This document shows positions 9,367-21,159 of a stretch of DNA of 64,000 nt, piece by piece. This DNA comes from Scalesia atractyloides. Taxonomy: Eukaryota > Streptophyta > Magnoliopsida > Asterales > Asteraceae. A program made the translations under genes and the position numbers. The notes beneath the pieces were generated by a model. That model was given only the letters and a program-made list of their open reading frames with translations. It did no database searches and was not told the DNA's origin. The stretch is taken from positions 45,227,606 to 45,291,605 of the forward strand of contig CAMTDV010000003.1 in assembly GCA_947069175.1 (NCBI GenBank), in the 5' to 3' direction. Numbering within the stretch: position 1 is the first letter of the stretch; each line of letters opens with the position of its first letter.

Positions 9367-10671
9367 TTAATTTGTTTGCTGAATTTGATGAAGATGTAGA
9401 ACATGACCTTCAGCCATCCCTTGATTTTGTATATTTGATGTGACACCTGAAATTCCAGGAACCGGACTAGAAGTAGCTTCATTTGCATCATCGAACTCAT
9501 CATCCTCTAATGAAACATTATAATTAGCAGCATCTTTGAATTCCTCATTTTGAACAAGATTGTTAACCGAAGTAGATACTTGAGGGTTAACAATAATTGG
9601 TCGTACTAATGACGAATCAACTGCAGTATCACTTTCTAGTAGAATATGAGCAGCTGCAGAAGCATCATCAAAAGTTGGCAGATTAAAGGAGTTAAACAAT
9701 CCATCGTAGTCAAACATCCAAGGAGCACTCGAAGCTCTTACTGATTCAGTGTATCTTTGAACCTTAACTTCATCCCATTCTTCAATCTTTTTCGATGACG
9801 AATTCCACACTCTGAAATTAGGAGTAACAAAACAAAGAAAGAAACCCTCGATAGCCTTAGGACCGAATTTATCATGTGGATCAATCATAGTGCAAGGAGC
9901 TCCAAAAGGTTCTAAGAAAGACACATCCGGTTTCATTTTATGTAGTAGCTCGAAACATGTTTTCCCATGCCTCTTCACCGTTAGAACTCTATTCATCGTA
10001 TAACATGCAGTAGCCACAGCTTCTCCCCAGAATTGAATAGGAAGTTCTGATTCTACTAACATAGCTCTTGCAGTTTCAATAAGAGTCCTATTTTTCCTCT
10101 TAACGACACCATTTTGTTGTGGAGTATATCGAGAATTGTACTCATGCAAAATGACCTTAGAAGAACAGAACTCATCCATAACATGGTTCTTGAATTTAGT
10201 TCCATTGTCGCTTCTGATTCTCCTTATCTTCAATTTGTATAAATTTTCGAGTAGGGTCAGAAGATTCTTGAGGATTTAAGGAACTTCACTCTTCTGTGCC
10301 AACATATTCACCCATGAAAATCTTGAGTAGTCATGAGTAACTACTAATAAATATGAATCACCAAAGGTAGTCTTGTGTTTCATAGGTCCAAAGAGATCCA
10401 TATGAAGATGTTACAGAGGTATATTCACCGTGTTAATCTTCTTCACAAGATGAGATTTTCTAGCTTGCTTTCCATTTTTGCACGATATACAGATGTCTTG
10501 TAAACGAAAGTTCTTTACTGGTACACCACTCACATGATTGTTTTTCACTAAATAGTACATATTCCTCAAGTGGATGTGTCCCATTCGCCTGTGCCAAGAG
10601 ATTGATTCCTTTTTGGTGGCTTTTGAGACAAAAAATGTGACTTGTGTAGACGTGGTAATAGCTTGGCTCAT
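9367..10671 (-). pseudogene. E1 copia integrase and linker, catalytic Glu changed
   Basis: 10411-10671 carries the zinc-binding N-terminus (SWHRRMGHIHLRNM and CISCKNGKQARK, the HHCC pattern). 9367-10233 carries the core: IRRIRSDNGTKF, then TPQQNGVVKRKNRTL, then the LHKMKPDVSFLEPFGAPC end block. In related elements the last block reads NGVAERKNRTL, so the catalytic Glu of the DDE triad is Lys here. The first Asp lies in the broken piece between the two open stretches. The rest of the 288 aa is an acidic linker towards RT. Confidence 0.85.
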
Positions 10672-10680
10672 GTCAAGAAT

Positions 10681-10943
10681 TTACAAGTCATTAATTCTTG
10701 GAGCTGATAGGAGAATCCATTCTTTGGGAATCTTGAAACCAGGTTTCAGCACGTAACATACGGCATCATCAAAATGAATCGTGAACTTCTTGTTGTAGAT
10801 TTGAGAAACACTTAGAAGATTGTGATCAATTTGACGAACATAATTGATCTTATCAAAACTAACAACACCATTGGAAACCATTCCTTCTCCAGTGATGTAT
10901 CCGCCTTTATCTCCAGCAAAGGCAACATAGCCTCCTTGAATGC
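10681..10943 (-). pseudogene. E1 protease C-terminal part, cut by E3 insertion
   Basis: Encodes GGYVAFAGDKGGYITGEGMV and the NLLSVSQIYNKK block, the second half of the copia protease and its link to the integrase zinc region. The matching first half is at 17948-18060 on the other side of E3. The frame continues artificially into the E3 LTR up to 11073. Confidence 0.8.
10939..10943. other. E3 target-site duplication, left copy (aatgc)
   Basis: Five bases aatgc immediately precede the TG of the E3 LTR and recur at 17948-17952 right after its terminal CA. The uninterrupted site in E2 (near 32985, ctaatgcttttcacatc) has the sequence once. Confidence 0.85.
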
Positions 10944-11419
10944 TGTTGGTGCATATTTGTGACAACAGCTTAGATTTGGTATTTGGATATCTTGTAATTA
11001 GTAAAATGAATAAATAGTTAGTGGGTTTAGTGTTGTAGTAGTTGATTAGAAGTGATTGGGCTAATCCAGACACTTTATAGTGTATGGTAGGCGAATTAGG
11101 TCTAAACCCAATAGCAGTCCATGTGGTAAAACCCTAGCCCAATTGCAAACCTGTCTCTATATAAAGAGAGTGTTGCATTAGGGTTAAGGTTGTTCAGTTG
11201 GATCAGTTGCTCAAGGGATTAGCTAATTACTTCAGAGAGAGTTGAGAGAGAGTCTTGAATTGATTGTAAACACTTGTGTTAGATAATCAATTGAAGACAG
11301 ATAGAAAGGGATTGTTTGTGTTCGTGTTCTTGTTTGGTATGAAATCTGATCTAGGGGATTCCGCACTCTAGGTTGGGTAGACGATTCTGTGAAGATCCAT
11401 ACGGATTAGGGGACCTACA
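10944..11419 (+). repeat. E3 5' LTR (476 bp)
   Basis: Starts TGTTGGTGC and ends ACCTACA. It matches the E4 3' LTR (53398-53867) along its whole length and the partial E3 3' LTR at 17824-17947. It contains a TATA box (TATATAAA, 11158-11165) in sense orientation. Directly after it stand 14 bases that equal the 3' flanking DNA of the element (ATGCTTTTCACATC), not a primer site. Confidence 0.85.
11158..11165 (+). promoter_or_regulatory. TATA box in E3 5' LTR
   Basis: CTATATAAAG in the plus-strand LTR, conserved in the E4 LTR at 53611-53618 in the same context (CTCTATATAAAG). It fits the core promoter, with the U3/R border about 30 bp downstream. Confidence 0.6.
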
Positions 11420-11439
11420 CATGCTTTTCACATCTAGCC

Positions 11440-12660
11440 TTGCTTGCTTCTCTCGTTGCTTCATATGAGAACTACATTCAGGGAAGAATATCTGAACCTG
11501 CTACGTTTGATGATGATTATGATCAGATTGACCCTGATGACCTAGAGGAGATGGATTTACAGTGGCAGATGTCCATGATCTCAAGAAGAGTGAAGAGGTT
11601 CATGAATAGGACGGGCAGAGAGTTTGTTGGAAAGAATGTGGGTTTTGACAAGTCTAATATGAAGTGCTACAATTGTCGAAATTACGGACACTTTGCTAGA
11701 GAGTGTCAAAGACCTAAGTCTGAACCTCGTTCTAGCTCATCTTTTCAAGATTTTCCTGGTCATGGTTCAAGCAACAGGAATACGTCAACTAACACTGGAT
11801 CAAAGGCCCTGATCTCTACTGCTAGAGAACGTTCTTATGATTGGAGTGTTCATCTAGAGGGTGATGACAATGCCGCACAGGAATTCATGGCTGAGATAGC
11901 CCCAACTGATAATGTAGAAGTGAAGGCTGATGCTAAGGAAGAGCAAGACACGATAGCTGAAAAAGCTGATGGAGAACAGAACGTTGCAGAGAAGAAGATG
12001 GCTGCTGATTTTGCTGCTTTCATGGCTGATTTAAGCAAATCAACAGGAGAGGTACCTTCTAACTCCGGTAGTTCTGTTTCTTTAAAATGTCGTGAACTGC
12101 AATGTGAGGTTGAGTCAAAGTTTTTCGTAAAAAGAAATGAGTCAATATATTTGAAGAAAATTAAGGGTTACGAAGAAGAAATCAATATTTTAACATGTAA
12201 TCTAATTGAAAAAATTCGAATTATTGACTTAGCTAATGATAACATGAGTGAGAAAACAAAAGAGATTTCTGAAAAATGCAAAGAGTTGTTGGAAGCACAA
12301 CTTAAAATTTGTGAACTTGAAAAGAAATTGAATCAATTCAGATATTCATCTTTTGTTATGAAACACATGATGAATGACATGAAGAAAAGTAATGACAATA
12401 CAAGTGTGGGCTTCAAAGGTTTCAGTGAAGTTCCAGCACCTCTTGGTCATGACTATTCTTTCTTGCCAGATGAAGAAGAGCTAACCGACTTTGTGTCAAC
12501 TATACCTGGTAGTTCCACATCAGGGAATGTTCATGTGACAGAGAATGCCAAGAAGGATAATAGCAGGGAACCAGTTTTGAAAACAAAGAATACACACCCT
12601 ACGAATAAAAAACAATTTTTTTTGTTTAAAAAGTTGATTTTGTTAAAGGGAGTGATATGA
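11440..12660 (+). pseudogene. E3 Gag, N-terminally truncated
   Basis: A 406-aa open frame. It begins in the middle of Gag (EEMDLQWQMSMISRRVKRFM, the spacer before the nucleocapsid). A CCHC zinc knuckle CYNCRNYGHFAREC follows, with Cys76, Cys79, His84 and Cys89. After it come an acidic stretch and a long Lys/Glu-rich coiled-coil-like part (about residues 220-310). The first ATG is not the natural start, because the capsid-like N-terminal half is deleted at the LTR junction near 11435. Gag normally packages the RNA in cytoplasmic particles. Confidence 0.8.
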
Positions 12661-13022
12661 AAGAAGAGATCATTGTTATTACAAGAGAGTCAAATGTGCA
12701 GTTTGCTAAAAATAAAAAAAAAGAAAAATCAGAAATTATGCAAACTAAACAAGATCCTTCAAAGGCATCATCATCATCATCACCATCATCTGATGAATCT
12801 AAGGAAGAGGCTTCAATTAAGAAGGCTTCGGCTAGAAGATCGTGCTTCAAATGTCACGATAAGGGACATGTAGCTAGCTGCCGTCCTAACAAAAAGAATG
12901 AAACACATGTGAGTGAGAGACAGAGAGAAAAATCACTAGCAAAAATTGGTGAAGGTGAGAAGAAGGTTACTAACTCACCAAGATATCTGCTACCAAGCAA
13001 CAAAGTGTTGCTATTGGTGTAG
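12657..13022 (+). pseudogene. E3 Gag C-terminal segment with second zinc-knuckle remnant
   Basis: Overlaps the previous frame by 4 bp in another phase, so a frameshift has split Gag. It has a Ser-rich run from TCA/TCT repeats (about 12765-12795) and RSCFKCHDKGHVASC, a CCHC knuckle with one residue fewer than usual between His and the last Cys. Two knuckles in Gag are also seen in E1, E2 and E5. The sequence then decays through 13023-13500 with no open frame. Confidence 0.65.
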
Positions 13023-13509
13023 ATAAGGCTGCAAAAGGACTCACCAAGTTCTTCATTTTCAAAGAAATCAATAAAGATTTTAGCCTGTATCTACATAAGG
13101 CAGATATGAAAGACCTAGAAGTAGTTCACCAAGAATGAATAACTTTAATGGTCAATCAAGTAATTTCATAAGTCAAGGTCAATATCAAACGTGATATCAA
13201 AATGTTGGTAGTCGAAATTTTTATAACAATGGCTTTAGAAATTATTAACATCAAAATTCATGGAACCAAAACCAAAATATCCAAAGGTCACAAAGTCCAA
13301 ACATGTTTAGGAAACCTCAGGACTAGAGACCTAGTGGAAATCAAAAACCATTTCCATCATCAAGTCTGAGATCCAAGACTCTTGTTAGGAGTGATGGATA
13401 TTGGATGAATGTTCCTGTGGTTGATGAATCTGGAAAAACCCAGGACCATTAAGGCTTGGGTCCCCCAATCTAACTAAGTTTGTTAGGTTGTGTAGGAGCT
13501 GCTAAGGAG

Positions 13510-14217
13510 GATTATATCTAGTGGTATGTTGATAGTGGCTGCTCCAAGCACATGATGGGGGATGCGAGGCTGTTAACAGAATTTGATAATATAGATGGAG
13601 GTTATGTGAATTTAGCAGGTGCTAAAGGAGGGCACATTATATATCGAGGAAAAGTGACCAACGGGAAGATCACCCTCGACAAAGTTAACTATGTGGAGCA
13701 GCTGAAGCACAATTTGATGAGCGTGTCATAAGTCTGCGACAAGGGTCACTCGGTCCACTTTACTAAGTCTGAGGCTTTGGTGTTGAAACTTGGTTTGGTG
13801 ATACCGGATGACTTGATAGTGATGAGAGCGCCGAGAAGAAACGACACATATGTGATGGACATGGGTGCTAAGGATTCTTCCAATGTTGTGGCGTGTTTAC
13901 TGTCAAAAGCATCTGAGGCTGAGTCATTGTTGTGGCACAGACGCATGGCCCACATCCACTACCGAAAAATGAATTATATTATTAAAAAAGGTATATTGGA
14001 AGGGGTGCCATTGTAGAGTTTTCATGTGGAAGATAAATGTCTTCCATGTCAAAAGGGAAAACAACATAAGAAACCTCACGAGTCTAAAACAGAAAATTCC
14101 ATAGATTTCCCTTACATATTACTTCATATAGATCTTTTCGGTCCGGTGAACGAAAGGAGCATAGGTGGAAAGTACTATTGCTTAGTTGTCACAGATGATT
14201 ACTCACGATATTCATAG
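13510..14217 (+). pseudogene. E3 copia protease and integrase zinc domain
   Basis: The frame from about 13520 reads WYVDSGCSKHMMGDARLL, the copia protease active site (Asp-Ser-Gly). It continues to LKHNLMSVS followed by a stop at 13729. 13777-14016 gives LLWHRRMAHIHYRKMNY and 14026-14217 gives CLPCQKGKQHKK, which together form the HHCC integrase zinc domain. LHIDLFGPV supplies the first catalytic Asp and VVTDDYSRYS follows. There are in-frame stops at 14014 and 14215. Confidence 0.85.
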
Positions 14218-14738
14218 GTTTCTTTAGGTACAGAAGATGATCAGCGGAGATGCTGATATATCTTTTTACAAAATTGGAAAATGTCCATGATGCACGGATC
14301 AATAGGATAAGGAGTGATAATGGTACGAAGTTCAAGAATAAGATTCTGGATCTGTATTGTCTTCGCAAGGGAATTGAACATCAATATTCTGCTCCTTATA
14401 CACCTCAATAGAATGGAGTCGCTGAGAGGAAAAACAGGACGTTGATTGAAGCCGCTAGGACTATGCTTTCTGATTCAAAGCTTCTAGTTCTTTTCTGGAG
14501 AGAAGCTGTGAACACAGCTTGTTATGTCCTAAACAAAGGTTTGATGGTTAAATGGTTTAACAAAATATGTCACGAACTATTGTTTAACCGAAAACCAAAC
14601 TTAAAAGGCTTTGAACAATTTGGATTACCCTGCACCATTGTGCGAAATAAAGATAAGCAAAAATTCGGTGAGGTAGCTGACGAGGGTTACTTTCTAGGCT
14701 ATATACCTGAACACCGAATAAAATGGTTTTTAATCTAA
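14218..14738 (+). pseudogene. E3 integrase core, C-terminal part
   Basis: Broken frames read IRSDNGTKFKN (second catalytic Asp, near 14310) and TPQ-stop-NGVAERKNRTLIEA (catalytic Glu present, near 14420). The open stretch 14442-14738 continues with ARTMLSDSKLLVLFWREAVN and the FEQFGLPCTIV block that ends the integrase. The E4 copy begins inside this last block. Confidence 0.8.
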
Positions 14739-15460
14739 AAACTGGTAAAATTGAGGTTATGTTTAACATGGAAATAACTAGTTGTTCACCTCAACAATCA
14801 ACGACTGGTCCTCCTATATTATATGATTATGACAGCGTTTTTAAATCATTATATATTCCTGATTTTTCCAATGCAGATGAGTCTCAAGTGATTCAAATTG
14901 TGATCAGTGTAGATGAAGAGGGTGACTTCATGCCTAGATCGAGTATATCAATGACAGATGCTCCAGAAACTTCTTCTAGTGCAGCTCCACATGACTCTAG
15001 TGATAGTGACTCTGAACCTATTAAGGGGGAGGATTTTACTAATCCGTTTGCTAATAAGGACATTCAGGGGGAGATTGGTTCTAATTTGGGAGATAATCTA
15101 GTTGTTGACACCATTGCTACTACACGCGCAAACAGAGATCATCCAGTTGAGAACATTATAGGTGATGCTGTTGCAGGTGTTCAGACAAGAAGAGGTGTGA
15201 TCAAAGGTTCCTATTTATTTACTTCGATTCAGAAGACTCGGATGTTACATCAGTGTTTGTATACCAGCTTTATTGCCCAAGAGGAGCCGAAGAATATTCA
15301 CATGGCTCTAAAAGATAATTGTTGGGTTGAAGCTATGCAAGAGGAACTAGCTCAGTATAAGAAGTTGAAGGTTTGGGAGCTAGTGGACTTGCCTGAACGA
15401 GAGAAGGAAATAGGCACTAAATTGGTGTTTATTTGTAAGAATACGACCGAGGGATCGTGA
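14723..15460 (+). pseudogene. E3 integrase-RT linker and RT N-terminus
   Basis: A 245-aa open frame. An acidic, Ser/Asp-rich linker is followed by GVQTRRGV and the MALKDNCWVEAMQEELAQYK block that opens the copia RT domain. It overlaps the end of the preceding frame by 16 bp in another phase, so a frameshift lies near 14715. Confidence 0.8.
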
Positions 15461-16671
15461 TAAGGAATAAGGCTCGGTTAGTGGTGAAAGGGTTCAATCA
15501 GCAAGAGGGGATTGATTAAAATGAAGTATTTACACACAAGTAGCAAGGTTGGAGGCAATTCGTTTGTTCCTAGTTTTTGCTTCATTCAAGGGCTTCAAAG
15601 TTTACCAACTTGCGTGAAGAGTGCATTTCTTTATGTGAAAATCCAAGAAGTGGTGTATGTCTGACAACCGGATGGGTTTACTGATCCTGATTATCCAGAT
15701 CGAGTCTATCGACTTGATAAGGCATTGTATGGATTGCATCAGGCACCTAGGATGTGGTATGAGACACTGTCAGCTCATTTGCTAAAGAATGGTTGGAAAG
15801 AGGTCAGATTGACAATACACTTTTCATTAAAAGGAAGAAGGAACACTTTCTGCTAGTACAAGTATACGTGGATGACATCATTTTTGGTCATCTGATGAGA
15901 ACATGTGTCATGATTTCGATGAGGTAAATAAGAGCAAGTTTGAAATGTGTGCAATGGGTGAACTATCCTACTTTTTGGGTTTACAAGTTGAACAGAAGAA
16001 TGATGGGGTGTTTATAGATCAGATGAAGTACGTGTATGACATTTTGTCTCATTTCAAAATGGAGGACTACACTACTTTCAACACACCTATTTGAGAGAAT
16101 CACAATCTTGGTCCAGATCATGAGAGTGTGGAGGATGTTGATCCAACTCAATACAGGGCAATGATTGGTTCTCTGATGCACTTGAGTGGTATCCAACTGC
16201 TAGTGATTTGAAATTTGTTGCTTTCAATGATTCGAACTTTGGAGGATGCAAATCAACAAGAAAGTCTACCACAGGTGGTTATAGTTCTTAGGAGGGAGGA
16301 TTGTGTCATGGCAATGCAAGAAGCAGTCTTGTGTGTCTGCCTCTACGTGTGAAGCAGAATATAGTGCTGCGGGTAGCTGTTACTCTCAGGTTCTCTGGAT
16401 CCAACAGCAGATGCGAGATTATGGTTTGAATTTCACTCGTACTCCTATTATGATAGACAATAATGCCACTATTTGAATCACCAACAATCCTGTAAAACAC
16501 AGTCGCATTGACATTCGTCATCATTTCATACGGGATTGTGCTGAAAAGAACTTGATTGAACTGCATCGAGTTGACACACTTGATAACCTGGCAGATCTTT
16601 ACACAAAAGCATTTGACAGGGTTCGTTTTGAGCATTTAGTCGAACTTAATGGGATGAGGAATCCTGAATAA
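15461..16671 (+). pseudogene. E3 reverse transcriptase palm and RNase H, frameshifted
   Basis: Fragments in all three frames give KALYGLHQAPRMWYETLSAH-like sequence (about 15718-15780), VYVDDIIF (about 15867-15890, both Asp kept), ELSYFLGLQVEQK (15959 on) and the RNase H end with CEAEY and NLADLYTKAFD (to about 16620). About 180 bp between the SLM block and the tryptophan-rich RH part are missing near 16185 compared with E4, which removes the acidic motif of RH. Confidence 0.75.
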
Positions 16672-17823
16672 CCAGTTTTCCATAAGGATTTTCTAAATAA
16701 TTTATTGTTTTTAAAAAATCAAAACACAAAAAAAAAAAGAAACCCAAAAATAAGTTTTCATTGTGTGGATAAGAAGAAATGATAGTACATCAGCAAGTTA
16801 GACTGTCACACTGAAATTAAAATTAAATTGCTTAAGTGTGATGGCAACTTCATCATATGATGTACCAGTAGGCAAAAGGCATGAAATAATCAACTTACCT
16901 GGGTGATATAAACATATCGAAATGTGTATGAGTGGGTAACATATCAGTGGCATATGGTTTTATAACCTTAAATCTTACGTTGATAGATTGCAAAAATCTG
17001 AGGTTTTAGGTCTTTATATCATTATTTCATCCGGGCTATCAAGGTTGTCCTTCTGCTGCATCCAGATATATGCTGACCTAGGCACAACCAGGATATCTTA
17101 AAAGAGCTAAAATGCAAAATCCTAGAAATTGAAGAAGCTCTCCTAGGGAGTCATTTAAATGTGCAAATTGCATTAATCGTACAAAAATTTGGTATTTGCC
17201 CTAACCCTCGTTGGATATTGGTCTCTTTGTTGTACGGAAGTACTGACCTGATCAGCAATTATCTAACGTTGTTAATAAAAAAGGGTGAATTTCAGTATAC
17301 TCACCTACTACGAGGAATCTTTGTACATACCTTGATCGTGGGGGTATGTCCTAAAGTGGGACACACTAGTATATCAGTATAAATTATGTAAACATATCAC
17401 AAGGTAATGGTACTCGAAATGTTCATGTATTTTGTTTAACTGGATAAACAATACTGGTAGTCGTCTTGAACTGTTTTTCATGAAAATTACATATACAATT
17501 ATCTAATAGTGTGAAAACAGTTTGATGTTGCTGATATGATCTTCTTACTAGTGATTCTCACAAAAGTATACACATTGTAGCAGTATGTTGCTGTGAAGTA
17601 TAGTGAAAAGGAGTTTGCTTGGATGCATGGTAGAACCTCCTTTCTACATTGTAGACAGAGCTGAAGAGTTTTGAAGATTGCTATGCAAGTGTAAACTAGA
17701 GTTTACTCAAACGCTAACGATTTAGAAGATTTAGTGATTGGATACATCAGCTTAGGGAGAGTCTGTTGCTGACAGAAGCTATTAAAGCTGAAGCTATCCA
17801 AAGACCAATGATTTTTCAGAGAG
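16672..17823 (+). other. E3 3' non-coding region
   Basis: No coding frame. It matches E4 51960-53340 along most of its length (for example GTGGGTAACATATCAGTGG and GGGGGTATGTCCT). It holds a purine-rich tract at about 17752-17761 (TTAGGGAGAG), equivalent to the distal polypurine-like tract of E4. The proper polypurine tract next to the 3' LTR is deleted: the sequence jumps from CCAATGATTTTTCA (17807-17820) into the middle of the LTR. Confidence 0.6.
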
Positions 17824-17947
17824 TTTGAAAGGGATTGTTTGTGTTCGTGTTCTTGTTCGGTTTTCTGTGCAATCGGATCTAGGGGATTCCGCACTCTAGG
17901 TTGGGTAGAAGATTCTGTGAAGATCCATACGGATTAGGGGACCTACA
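17824..17947 (+). repeat. E3 3' LTR, partial (last ~125 bp)
   Basis: Matches 11298-11419 of the 5' LTR (AAAGGGATTGTTTGTGTTCG through ACCTACA). The first 350 bp or so are deleted. It ends exactly at the target duplication. Confidence 0.8.
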
Positions 17948-17952
17948 AATGC
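17948..17952. other. E3 target-site duplication, right copy (aatgc)
   Basis: aatgc follows the terminal CA of the E3 3' LTR and matches 10939-10943. E1 protease sequence resumes here. Confidence 0.85.
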
Positions 17953-19020
17953 TTTTCACATCATAATGAAGCCTTAAGTTGTCTGTCATGTGCCTCGATG
18001 CTCGACTGTCAACAATCCAATGACTATTCACGGTTCCTCCTGGAACACCCTACACATTTCAATACCCAGTCAGTTTACGTCTTGTTTTGGCGATACAGAT
18101 CGACGTTGGCAAGTTGGTTTAGGAGGGGCTTTCTCAACAAATCTGGGTTTTGCTAGGTTGGTGTAATTTTTTATTATTTGGCCAAACTCTCCACATTTAA
18201 AACCTGTTCTCCTTTCAACAAATTTAGGAGATCCTTTTTTATGACTTGTTGTTGTACTTGTGGGTCTAGAGGTACTTGGTTCTTCTTCATACCCATTTGT
18301 ATGTTGGGTGCAATTGTTTTAACTGTTACGCTTTAAAGTCTTGACTTGTTTTACAAAATTAACATTAGACATGCTTTCAAAAGTCTTGATTTTATCTGTA
18401 CTAGTTGAACCCACAAATTTAACATTCTTCAATTTTTTCTTGTAGCGAGTGCCTTTAGCTTCAACCTTTGGTTGTGTTACCTTACGTTTTTCAGCTCGCT
18501 TTTCTTTTAGTTTTTCTTTTGAAATGAATAATGCTTGTGACTTGATTGGATTTTTCTTTTCAAAAAATTTGGTTGTTGAATTTTCAAGAACTTGATCAAC
18601 TGAGGTTGGATTTACATTTTTGATCGGAAAGTCTTTGTTTGACTAAATTTTCTTCTCCCCAATCAAAGTATACAACACATTATCATTTACATCTGTAGAC
18701 GTATTTGTCTTGACAGATTTCATAGGATCATTCTCTTGATTTTTAACAGTTTTCACACTGGAAGTAGCATAAATTTCTATCCTTTTTTCTTCATCAAGAG
18801 ATTGATCCTGATGATGAGTCATCAACTGATGAATCATCCTACTCTTTTGTAGAAGGATTCTAATCAACAACTGATGATGAGTTCTCTAATTTTCTTGATT
18901 GTACTAAGGAATTGTCCAGCTTAAACCCTAATCCTGCTACAAACTCATCAGGATTAAGAGGTACAGATGGTTCAAAGTGTCACATTTCCTCCTCATCAGA
19001 CAATTTGGTATAATTGTGTT
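17948..19020 (-). pseudogene. E1 protease N-terminal part and Gag-protease spacer
   Basis: On the minus strand the block near 18015-18045 reads WIVDSRASRHMTDN. Relatives have DSG, so the active-site Gly is Arg. A second zinc knuckle near 18160-18215 is degenerate: Cys, His and Cys positions are altered relative to CFKCGEFGHIIKNC in E2. The rest (18216-19020) is a Lys-rich spacer with frames broken by stops. It is equivalent to 33060-34290 of E2. Confidence 0.7.
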
Positions 19021-19758
19021 TCAAAGGAGGTGGACACGCTTTATACCAATGCTTTTGATATCTCCTTTCAGCTTTTGAACGTCAATGATATGATCAAGCA
19101 TATATCGGGAGTTAGAGTAACTCTCCAATTTTAGCTTTATCGCATCATGTTCGCATTTGGCAATGGCTAACTCTTTCTTTGTTACCTCAAGGATATTAAT
19201 GTAGTTATTAATTCCTGTTTGGTTGTTCAAAACTGTCTTTGTTAATTCAAAAATGCTTTTCTTAAGAGTGTCTATTACAGATCTAAATTCTTTTTCATTT
19301 CGAGTTAAGGCCAGATTTGCCTCTTTGCATTTTGACTGTTCAACAACTAGGTTTTGATTATGACTATTTATTGTTTCAAATTTTATTTTTAATTCAGCAC
19401 AGTCACTGCATACTTTAGGAGTGTCGGAGTTTACCTGACTTGTCGAACCGGCAACATTAGCCATGAAGGTAGTATGATGAGGGAAGGATGCACTATTTAT
19501 AAAGATTTTCTCCATTTCCATCGATGAAACTTCTAATTTCTTCATCAACTTATTGACCTAAGTATAAATCCTTTCCCTAATATCAGAATTAGATCCATAA
19601 CCACCTATACTCGAGCATTCTTCATCAGAACTACCATTATACCCCGAACTATCATCATCATCATCATCATCATCAGAACTGTCAATGTTGTGAACATGTT
19701 TGATAAAATTGATAATCTTGGCATAACATGCAGGTCCTCCTTGATTCTCGTTTCCCAA
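19021..19758 (-). pseudogene. E1 Gag, coiled-coil region
   Basis: 19021-19548 (175 aa) is rich in Leu, Lys and Glu heptads (KFETINSHNQNLVVEQSKCK and following) and looks like a coiled coil. 19558-19758 in a neighbouring phase has a Ser-Ser-Asp-rich acidic run encoded by TCATCATCA repeats. The counterpart in E2 is 34368-35075. Confidence 0.65.
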
Positions 19759-20237
19759 TTGTATTGACCAATCGCATCCTCATCTGCTTGAACTACTAGA
19801 GCTCTGTTTGTGTTATTTGAAGGCCTAGATTGGTTGGTGTTGTTTGGGTTGTTAACAGCTACTATTCTCCGTTCATTGTTGACATGAGCTGTGTTGGATG
19901 GTTGTGATTGATTTCGGAAAGGGTTGTGATTTCCTTGTTTGCTTGGTCTAGTGCACTCACCTCTGAAGTGTCCTTTTTCACCACAGTCGAAGTAAGTAAC
20001 AGCATCTTTATCAAAACCATATTTTGTATCTTTCTTGCTTTCCAAACTTGTTCTTCCTGTTCTGCTCATGTAATCCTTAGCTCTTCCGACCGCACTTGTA
20101 AACACCCATTTAATATCCATTAGCTCCATCTCATCTCTGTCTATTCGTTGGTAATCTTCATTAGTCAAATTGATGTTTCCAATTTGACCAACCACTAATC
20201 CACAATAAGCACTAACCATGGTGTTCATAAGTTCCAT
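19605..20237 (-). pseudogene. E1 Gag, nucleocapsid region
   Basis: Begins MELMNTMVSAYCGLVVGQIG, then MELMDIKWVFTSAVGRAKDY, the segment just before the zinc knuckle. The knuckle reads YFDCGEKGHFRGEC, with its first Cys replaced by Tyr. An Asn/Pro/Ser-rich tail with NNERRIVAVNNPNNTNQS follows. The mutation and the later frameshift make it non-functional. Confidence 0.8.
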
Positions 20238-20243
20238 ATGTTC

Positions 20244-21159
20244 CTAAGCAACTTCTACACTGACCTTGGAAAGATGTGACGTGCCAAGTCTTATTGTATT
20301 AGGGTTTGTAGGTTGAAAGTTGTTACCATAGAAAGCTTGTTGTGGAGCTTGAGGTGTAACAACTTGAGGTTGTGGTAGAAAGGCTTTAGGATCAAATACT
20401 TGACCATAGGTTTGAGTACTAGAGTCGGTAGATTGATCCATTTGAACTGGTGGTGGTAGAAAGGGGTTGACATTTGACACAAATGCGTTTTGAAGTTTTG
20501 GTTGCTGAATTGTATTGGCACCTGTGTTAATACCTCCAAAGTACATCTCTGGATTTTGTGGAACAAAAACTCTTTTTGCTTTCTGGATCTCTTCTTCATT
20601 TTTGTTCTCCAGCTTCTGAACAAATTCATAGATACTGATCACATCCAAAACACCCGTATGCCTTAGTAAGTCAATAAATTGACTCCACTTTGGTGTAAGG
20701 CGTTAGCAAAACGCTTCACGATTTCCTATGGAGATGCTAACACTTTGTAGGAATACATTTCACTAAGAAGTTGGTAGAAACGTGTTGTCATGTCACTCAA
20801 TTTTTCATTCTCCATGAACATGAAACCTTCAAACTCCTTCTTCGGTAGATCATGTCTTATTTTCTGCTTGCAGCATTTCCTTCTCCTCTTGCTTCCAAAG
20901 TATCCCACAGATTCTTGGTGGTGGTAGAGTACACAAACTGATGATAAATATCCTTATTAAGTGCTTGTGTAAGGATATCAAACGCCTTTAAATCATAAGC
21001 CTTTTTATCCCTTTCATATAGGTTGGCTAAGGAAGTTGGATTTGATCCTGCTTCTTCGAGAGATTCCTTATATGGTGTAGTAAAACATGTCCATAATTCT
21101 GTATTTTGTCCGAGAACATATGTATGGAAATGACTTTTCCATGAAGGATAATCATTCAT
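20244..21159 (-). pseudogene. E1 Gag, N-terminal (capsid-like) region
   Basis: 20857-21159 starts MNDYPSWKSHFHTYVLGQNT and contains KAFDILTQALNKDIYHQFVY and NLWDTLEARGEG, typical of the copia Gag (UBN2/DUF4219-like) fold. 20726-20908 continues in another phase (KKEFEGFMFMENEKLSDMTT), then 20244-20648 holds a Gln/Pro-rich part. Two frameshifts break it. The true start may lie some codons upstream, as in E2 (MSESETGSNNRPPKLNHMND). Confidence 0.8.

Larger units (their letters stand above)
10944..17947 (+). mobile_element. E3: Ty1/copia element inserted in E1
   Basis: Bounded by TGTTGGTGCATATTTG at the left and GGGGACCTACA at the right, with a perfect 5-bp target duplication. The order is gag, PR, IN, RT, RH on the plus strand, and there is no additional ORF. 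All coding parts carry stops or frameshifts. Two structural defects stand out. After the 5' LTR there is no primer binding site and no gag N-terminus. At the 3' end the polypurine tract and about three quarters of the 3' LTR are deleted. E4 (49766-53867) belongs to the same family. Confidence 0.85.

Noticed and set aside
12673..12873. Plus-strand frame with a run of His residues (possible His-rich protein)
   Set aside because: It is the wrong phase of a TCA/TCT repeat that encodes Ser in the Gag frame (12657-13022) of E3.
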